From assembly GCA_944323495.1 (NCBI GenBank), contig CALUSZ010000082.1, positions 1 through 27,796 on the forward strand: a stretch of 27,796 nt of DNA, given 5' to 3'. Position numbers and translations under genes: made by a program. The DNA comes from Candidatus Gastranaerophilales bacterium (GTDB taxonomy: Bacteria; Cyanobacteriota; Vampirovibrionia; Gastranaerophilales; Gastranaerophilaceae). Below the pieces are notes generated by a model. That model was not told the origin of the DNA. It made no database searches and worked only from the letters and a program-made list of their open reading frames with translations. Each line of letters starts with the position of its first letter. Within the stretch, counting starts at the first letter, position 1. Shown here piece after piece: positions 1-9,000 of this stretch.

Positions 1-3000
1 CAGTAAGCATACCACCGCCCCATGGAGTATCATAGTAGCTTAATTTAGTATCCAATGTTGCATCACTAAATGTTGTAACAAGCGTTGATGTCTGCTGGAG
101 ACCGCTATACTCATTTGTTTCTTCTATGCCATTTGTAAACAATATATCAACAACATTAGACGCATTTGTTGTACTTGCTGATTTCGCGACATAAGAATTT
201 CCCTTGCCTACAACTGACAATACTGCGCCATCAGGGCCTCGAACAAGGCTTGTTTCCAAACCAAAGCTCTTTAAAGTATCCATAAATGAGCCTAGAGTTT
301 CATCAGAAGATATCAATGCTGTATATCTTACTCCATTATTATAGATATAATATTCACCTGTAGAAACACCCAGCTCGGATAACAGAGTATCACGTGTTGC
401 AGAGGCATCTATTGTAGATGTCTGCACAACATTTAAAGTAGCACTTTTATATGTATCAGTTGTAATCCAGTCATTAATTCCTATACCAAGTAATTCCAGA
501 GCGTTAGACGCTTGTCCAGGGCCTGTATAATTCTGTAGTAAACTATCACCGGAGTTTTTGATAATCAATTGACCATCCTCATTAATTACTGATTCAAAAC
601 CATATAGAGCCAATTCGTCCATCAATGTTCCGACTGTATCGTCAGCCTTGAGTTCAATATTTGTTTGAACTCCATCTTTAACAACCGTTATATATCCTGC
701 CTGATATGCTCCCTCATTAATATCAGCAAGCTTTGTATCTCTGTTAATTGCTCTTATTTCATCTGTAGGAATATCAAGTCCGTTTGAGGTGTAAATCTTC
801 ACAAAATCCCATTCTGCAAACAGAGTCGAAACAACATTTGAATTTTGCCCTGCAAGAGCAGATGTTGCAAGATATGTATTATTATAAGCACCAACAGAAA
901 TTGAGCCATCTTCTGCAATATCCGCTATAAGACCATATTTAGCAAGTGTTGCCATAAAATCATTAACGGTAGTATCTGCAGTAATTGTTTCTGTATTTCT
1001 AACCCCGTTTGAATATACATAATATGTACCTTCTGTAATATTCAAATCGTTTCCTGAAGAATCTTTGAGATCTGTCAATTTAGTTGAACGGTCGACAACA
1101 TTTACAACCTCTTCCTCATAAGTCAATTTACCGCTGGTAGAATCATATCTTGTAGACCAGTTTCCTTCTATATTAAGCTTAGACAGAATATTAGAAGCAT
1201 TAGCAGAGCTTAATCCGCTTGTAGTAAGGTAACTATCGTTATTTCCGTCAAAATACAAGCGTCCTTCCTGCGAAATTCCAACAGTAATCCCATATTGAGA
1301 CAATTTTGCTGCTAAAGTTTCTAATGTATCATTTGTATCAATATTAATTGTACTTCTTGTTCCATCCTGATAAACATAGATCTGTCCGCCAGTAATTCCT
1401 AAATTATTACCGGCAGCATCAGTTAAATCTGCAATTCTATCAGACATTGAAATTGTATTAACAACAACATCTGTATCTGTAAGATGATCACTTGACTGCG
1501 TAACTTCACCTAATGTCCAGTCTGTAAGCCCTAATTTATCAAGGATATTAGAACCACCTGCAATTGTACTCAGATAGCTTTCACCAATACCGGATACCGA
1601 GAGTCGACCGTTGCTGTCAATAATACTATTGAATCCATATTCAGCAAGAAGGTTTCTAAAATCACCAATTGTAATTATGCTTGTAGGATCAATATTTATA
1701 GTATAATTTACACCCTGCTGTGTAATTAAAATATTTCCGCCGGTTATCCCAAAATCTGCAAGCTTGCTTGAATCATTCATATAAACGACAGTTTCCTCTA
1801 CAAGATTCGTTGAAACATTATACGTAGTATCCTTGCCATATTCTTTTGTATAATTACCCATCAGGAATTCACCGAGTTCGCCATAGATTTCAAAATCTGT
1901 CAGAGTGGAGCTTGTCACAGAAAATCTTCCGGCCGCGTCAACAGTTGCCTGAATACCATATTTTGCTAGTTCATTTATTACATCATAAAGAGACTGAGTC
2001 CTTGAGAAGGTTAAAGTAATATGCTGATTACCTGCATCAGAAGTTGTTTCAAGAACAAGTGAAACATTATTTCCGGTGAAATTAATAGAATTTCCGGCAG
2101 CATCTCCTAAGTTTCCTAAAGTAGTCGTACCGCTTGCCGCAACAGTTACAGTATGAGTTAAAGTATCAGATGTCCTATTAGAGGTAATTGTCTGTACATT
2201 TGTTACTACATTGCTTAATTTTAGTGAAGTAAGGATATTAGAGCCACCTGAAGCTGCCTGCAGATATACATTTCCTACTCCGGTAATTGTAACCTTGCCG
2301 TCTTCCCCAATCGTTCCAACTAAACCGTATTGAGAAATTTGTTCAAAGAACTCATCAACAGTAGAGCTTCCATCAACTTTTATTGTAACAAATTGTCCGT
2401 TGGTTTGGTGAACAACAAGATTTCCATTTCCGTTATTAAAACCGTTGATACTTGAAAGAACAGTATCACCAGTTATCTTAATATCATCCTTTTCTACGGC
2501 TAAATCATTTGAATCACTATTAACCCAGGTACTGCCTTCTTCTGTGGTCCAGCTGTTTCCTTCTCCTGTTTCCAGCTTAAGAGCATCCTTGAGCGTTTGT
2601 GACATATCTTTAATGTACGTTCCAATTCCGCCAGTAAATGTCAATTTGCCATCAATAACAGAACCGGATATTCCAAAACCTGCGATTGTAGAAATTATAT
2701 CATCTACAGTCATATCCGGTGTCACTGTAACCACATGTTCTGTACCGTTTGTTACTACAGTTATAAATGCATTAGCACTTACTCCTAAATCACTTACTGT
2801 GCTGGAGGTTGTGAGAGTTGCAGCGATTGTTGTACTAAATTCGTTAGACTCTGTATTAGTATATGTTGTTTCAGCTCTGGTTGTGTACGTTCTTTGATTT
2901 CTAATATTAAGTGTATCCTGTAATGCCGTTCCCATAGAGTATATATAAGCATCATCTGAACCTTCAAATGTCACTCTGCCGTTCATAATACTAGCTTTTA

Positions 3001-6000
3001 TACCATAAGCCGCCAAAATACTGAAAACATCACCCAGCGTATTAGAAGGTTGTATAGTAACAACATGCGCTTCACCATTTACTCTTATATGCATTGTCTG
3101 CTGAATCGTAAGCCCTAGAGACTCCAGTGTTGTATTTGATGTAGCATTAACAGTAGACTCTGCAAGCAAGGTATCAGAATCCGTATTAACACTGGCAACT
3201 GTTCTGTAACTATTAGCTTGAATATTTAAACCTTGATATAGATATGTAGACATCGAGTAAATAAGTGCATTTTCAGTTGGTGTAAGCACCACTCTTCCAT
3301 TATCAATTTTACCATCAATCCCATAGGCAGAAAGCTGATTAAGGAATGAGCCTACCGTTTGGGTTGTAGATGCTGTTACGGTAACTAAATTAGAATTAGT
3401 TTTTATAACCACATATTTATTAGAGATATTGCCGTAACGTAAATCACTAAACAAAGTATCTTCAGTAAGTGTTTTAACTTCTTTTGAATATGTTCTATTC
3501 TCAAGAGAGGTCAACCCTCCGACTAAATCACTGGAAGAGCTAAGTTGACCATTAGCAAAAGATGCACTGCCTCTTGTATTCAAAGAACTTACAACATCCT
3601 GAACCGTATTATTGCCTGTAAAACTAAATTTCTCAGGACCATCCACAGAATCACCTTTTAGCCATATTTCATAATCATTTGAAACCATAAGTGTAGGCTC
3701 AACTGAACTGTTCCAGTGCCATATATCATCACTAAACCCATAACTAGCCATATCTGTATAATCTTTCGAATATTTTCCAACCGTAAAAGAATAACCGGAG
3801 CCGCCGGCATTTACATACACAGGCAAAGACTCATCGTCGAAAGAGTATATATTATTAGAAAGAGTAATTCGGTTACCTGTTCCGTCGCTGCCAGTGCCCC
3901 TTGTGTTTGCAAAAGCACTTATATTACCTCCTCCAGAAGTACTTATACTGCCTCCTGCATAACAGTACGAAATACTTACTCTCATATTGTTAGCACCTGT
4001 TGACTGAAAAGAGCCCAATATGCCGCCCAACAGTGCAGTAGAAGATGTAGAATACAACGTACCATTATACATACAATTCTGTATAGTTATACTATTTCCT
4101 GAAAGGTCACTACCATTGTTATCACCACCTAGTATACCTCCGACGTTATAATTATACCCATTGAAATTAATAGAACTATAACACTGGCGAATTCTATTTG
4201 TTCCATATACACCACCTACAATTCCCCCACCAACAGAAACGTTTGTTATTTCCCCGCTGGTAGAACAATTTGTGATAGTGCTTCGTTGAATACTCCCTAC
4301 CACTCCCCCTTCACGAAGCCAGCTAGTACCATTCTGGGCTTCCATATCCACATTATTAACTGTAATACCTGAAATATTAGAATAATTAGCGCTACCGACT
4401 AAAGCGCCAGCTGCAACATTCATGTTTACCGACAAGTCTACTTCCAGCGTATAACCGTCTATAGTAACATTTTTAAAAGAAGCATTTGATGCATAACCAA
4501 ATAATCCACCATATTCAACACCATCAGCAACACCCACTATACTTTGGCTTATCCCCTTTATTGTATGACCAGCACCATCAAATGTCCCGCTAAATGCATT
4601 ACTTGATGAATCACCTATAGACACCCAGTCGGCATAGCTTGAAAGATCTATATCGTCAGTAAGCACAAATGTTTTACCAGACATATCGTTGCCTGCATTA
4701 ACAAGGTTTGCAAGATAGCGGAGTTGAGCTGCTGTACTTATACCTATAATAGTACCGGTAACACCCGATGCTGTAATCGTACCATTAATAGCATATTTTG
4801 TAGATAAAAGAGTATCAGAAGCAGTTGCAATAACAGAAGATGTATAAGTTACTGCTGCTGTAGAAGTTGTAGTTACACCGGTATCTTGATATATTACTCC
4901 AACACCTAAATTATCTGCAAGTTTACCTCTTATGTAGACACCTCTGGCAGAATCAAATGATAAAACACCATCTTCCAGAGTAGCAGTTATATCATAAGAT
5001 GCTAAGAGAGTTTGAAGTTCACTCAAAGCATTCTCACTATTCAGACTAATAGCCATATGGTATGTCCCATTAGGGTTCATAATCCAAATGGTATAATCAT
5101 TATTTTTTTGTAACTGTGGATTTGTAGAGCCATCTAATCCTGCCCATATAGAACTGTCATAGGAATCCGCAGCTCTTTCACGAAGTTCTGTTGTAGATAA
5201 AGATACTTCTGAATTTGTCCGATTTAGTACATTATATGAGCCAGGGGTACCTACAACAGTTTGAGAAGTCGTTGCAAAGCTATTTGATACATTTACTGTA
5301 TTAGTATTACTAGCAGAATTATAACTATAAAATTGCCCTATAATAGATCCATCATTCATGCTGCTGACAGTAGCAGTAAGAGAACCGGTATTGTAACAAT
5401 TACTTATATTCGTTATACAGCCGGTGGAAGTATTGTGATGAACCATAGAAACAATACCTCCTATATTACCGGTATTATACGAAGATTCAATATTACCACT
5501 ATTATAACAATTCTCTATAGTTGCAGTTGAGTTAGGAGCAGTCCAATATCCCAAGCTTCCTACAATACCGCCAATAGTACTACCATTACCATGAAGAGTA
5601 GCAGTATTATATGAGGCATTAATACTCCCGCCATTACGCATCATACCTACAATACCACCTATATTAGCAGTAATACTTGAGCCCGGATACGCTGCATATA
5701 TGGAACCGCCTGAGTTGTAACTCCATTCGATTGTTGAATTATCCATTCTGCCAACAATACCGCCTGTATAACCGACCGCAAAAGATATATCTGAATTCTG
5801 TACTGCGACCCCGGAAATTGTTGTATTTTTGGCATAACCAATAACAGAACCTATATAATAAGAACCAGAAGATGATGGTTCGCTTATCGTAAAATTCGAC
5901 GTATTAATATTCTTGATTTCAGCCCCGTCAGTACAACCAAACAGACCGCCGTATTCTCCATCTGTTACAGTTTGGTTCATGTCAGATATAGTGAAGCCGC

Positions 6001-9000
6001 CTCCATCAAAAGTTCCTGCAAAAGGATTAGCCTCTGTACCAATAGCTGTCCAATCACTCACAATGCTCATATTTATATCATTTGTTAAAATAAATGTTTT
6101 ACCACTCATATCATTTCCGGCATTAACCTGATTAGCAAGATACCGGAGCTGATTTACATTTCTTATAGCAATAACATCACCGGTTACACCAGAAGCAGTA
6201 ATTGTACCATTTATTGCAGGATTTAGAATGTCATTAAGGGTAGAGGTTTCTTTTGCGAGTGTTGTTGCTGTATATGTTACAGCTGCAGTTGAAGTAGCAG
6301 TTCTTCCTACTGTTACTGTTGTTGTACTTGCTACTGTACCGATACCCAGTAGTTCTGGTATAGTACCGGTTACATAATTACCATTAGTAGAATTTAATAT
6401 TATTTTTCCGTCTTTTATAGTTCCTGAAATACCATAACCAGCAAGCGTTGTTAACATATCACCAACAGTAGCATTACTAGATAGTTCTATAATATCTATC
6501 AAGTCAGATCCATTTTTAACAACTAATTCGGCACCATAGCCCATAATATTGTCCGAAATTGGACTAAAATGACCATTGCTTTCATTTGTACCAACTGCAC
6601 CAATGTTATTAAGAGAGCGATCATAATAAAGCCCGCTGGATGTAGCTGACGTACCAACATAGCCTGCAACAATACCAGCACTATTTGCAATACCAATTCC
6701 CGGAGTTACATTACCCCAAAAATACGTACTTGATATATTTCCGGATTGAATGGCACCGATAATACCGCCAATATAACCGGCTATATAAGTACCACCCGAC
6801 GAATTTGAACGACTAACGGAAGCAGATGACCAGCTATTAGTGATATTCAAGAGACCATTGTCACCTTGTCCTCCAACAATCCCGCCTATTGCATAAGTAT
6901 CTTGCTTAGCAGATGAAATACTGCCCGTAGTATAAGAATTATTAATACTAACAGAATATCTTGTACTACCTACTAATAAGCCTATATAAGTAGGAGTAGA
7001 AGAACCACCTGTCTCCACTTGTATTGAACCATTTTTTACATAACAGTTTTGAATATTAGTAGTAGTAGCTCCATTACCAACTTGTCCAGCTAAAATACCA
7101 ACATCTACATATTCACTTGTACTGATAGTTGCATTTTCTATACCCAGATTGCGAACCTCTCCCGATAAGCTGCTAAACATCCCTAGAGAAGTCATTGAGC
7201 CTCCGGTAATATTTAAATTACTTATGACATATCCGTTACCATCAAAAGTCCTATTATATGAAGCTATTGGAGTCCAGCTATAACCAGTAAGATCAATATC
7301 GTTCATCAGCATAACCGACTGATTAGCAGAAAGTGCCGCATACAGTTCATCTGCATTGTGTACGCAAGTATAACCGGCGGCAGCAGCTGCTGCTTCTGAT
7401 TGGTGAGTCACCGGATTAATAAAACTGCTTCTTCCCAAATCAGAAAGTTTAGTCTCATTTGTGAGCTCCATTACTTTTGTGTAAGTTATCCTGTCACTGG
7501 ATGTTACAGTGCCTCCTATCGTAAATGTTGTATTCATTCCATTCTCGACACTTATACCCAGATTATCCATTATTGTACCTGCAGCATAGCGGCCGGATTC
7601 AGAATAAAGACTTATTACACCATTAGTAATAGTTGCATTTATACCCCATTCCTTCAAGGCATTAAACATATCACCGACTGTAGAAGAGGTAGTTAATGTT
7701 GAAATCGTTCCTATTACGTTCTGATTCTCATCATAAATTAATATATTTTGACCGCTTGCAGTTATCGCGCCAATTTCACCCAGTGTAGTTGTTACATCTG
7801 CAGTAACTGTACCGGTATGCGTTACAGCAGCAGTCGAGCTCTGGGTTGTATTTACAATTTCTGTTGTTCTCTGGATTGTAATACCGAGCGAATTTGCAAG
7901 AGCACCGGCGATATATTTACCCTCTGCAGACTCTAAAGAGATAACACCATTTGATATAGTACCATCTATACCGTTTGCTTTCAAATCATCAAAGAATGAA
8001 CCTATTGTATCTGTACCGGCTACATTTATAGTAGTTACAGCAACACCGAGGTTGTCGTAGATAACATAGCTGCTGCTATTGATACCCAAATCCGCAAATG
8101 TTGTATCTAAATCTGCATATTCTTCCTGCGTTGTATAAAGAGTCTCACCGCTGGCAGACACAGATGAAGTATGAGTAATAGAAGTTATACCCAGAGCTTC
8201 TGCTACACTTCCGCTCAAAGTTCCGCCATTGATTGACAAACGGCCGGTATGATCTAAAACTGCTGTACCTCCGTTATCATAAACCATATTTATTAATTCA
8301 TTTAGGGTTGTATCAGCAGACACAGCCAAATCATGACCGTTAAAGTTTAAGTTATAACCGCCGGCTACTTCACCGGTTGTGCCCAGTGTTGAAATAATTT
8401 CACCCAGAGTTGTTTCGCCTGTTACAGCAGCGGTTGTTGTTACAGTCATAACAGAGCCAAGGACATAACTGCTCTTGTTAGAAGTTTCCAAACCCATTGA
8501 AGCTTCTAATGTCGCATTTTCCAAATAACCATTATTAATAGTTAAGTAACCATCCTCTAATACGGCAGAGATATCACCCTGTGCATTAATCCAATCCAAA
8601 AGATTTCCGATAGTCGTACCTTCACCCACAACAGTTGTTGCCGCCAAACTACCATCACTATTATATAGATTGACAGTTCTATCTGCTGTTGACATTGAAT
8701 TTGTTATACCATAATCAGACAAAACAGTGTTTCTTGTTGCATCTATAGTAATAGTCTCTCGGGAATACAATTCATCAGATGTTACGTACTTGCCTGAGAC
8801 TTCTGTTGTTAAATTCAAAACATCAGAAAGATTTGAAGTACCGCCGGTTAAAGTAGAATTTTCTATCATTATCTTTGAATGATCAGAATCCCAGCTTGAT
8901 GCAATACCAACATTTTCTAACTCATTCATTAAGTCTTCTATCGTCATTGTACTATTTACATTGATAGTCCTGCTCTCACCTCGAACATCAAAAATTGCAG

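Noticed and set aside
2445..2897. Plus-strand open frame of 150 codons
   Set aside because: It is antisense to the giant FliD-like frame. Its Val- and Ser-rich content is the complement of the Thr/Asn/Asp-rich repeats, and no ribosome-binding site was seen. The same applies to the other plus-strand frames between 3716 and 10808.
5659..5841. Minus-strand frame of 60 codons
   Set aside because: It lies out of frame inside GLUG block 2 of the giant gene and shows no domain or start signal.
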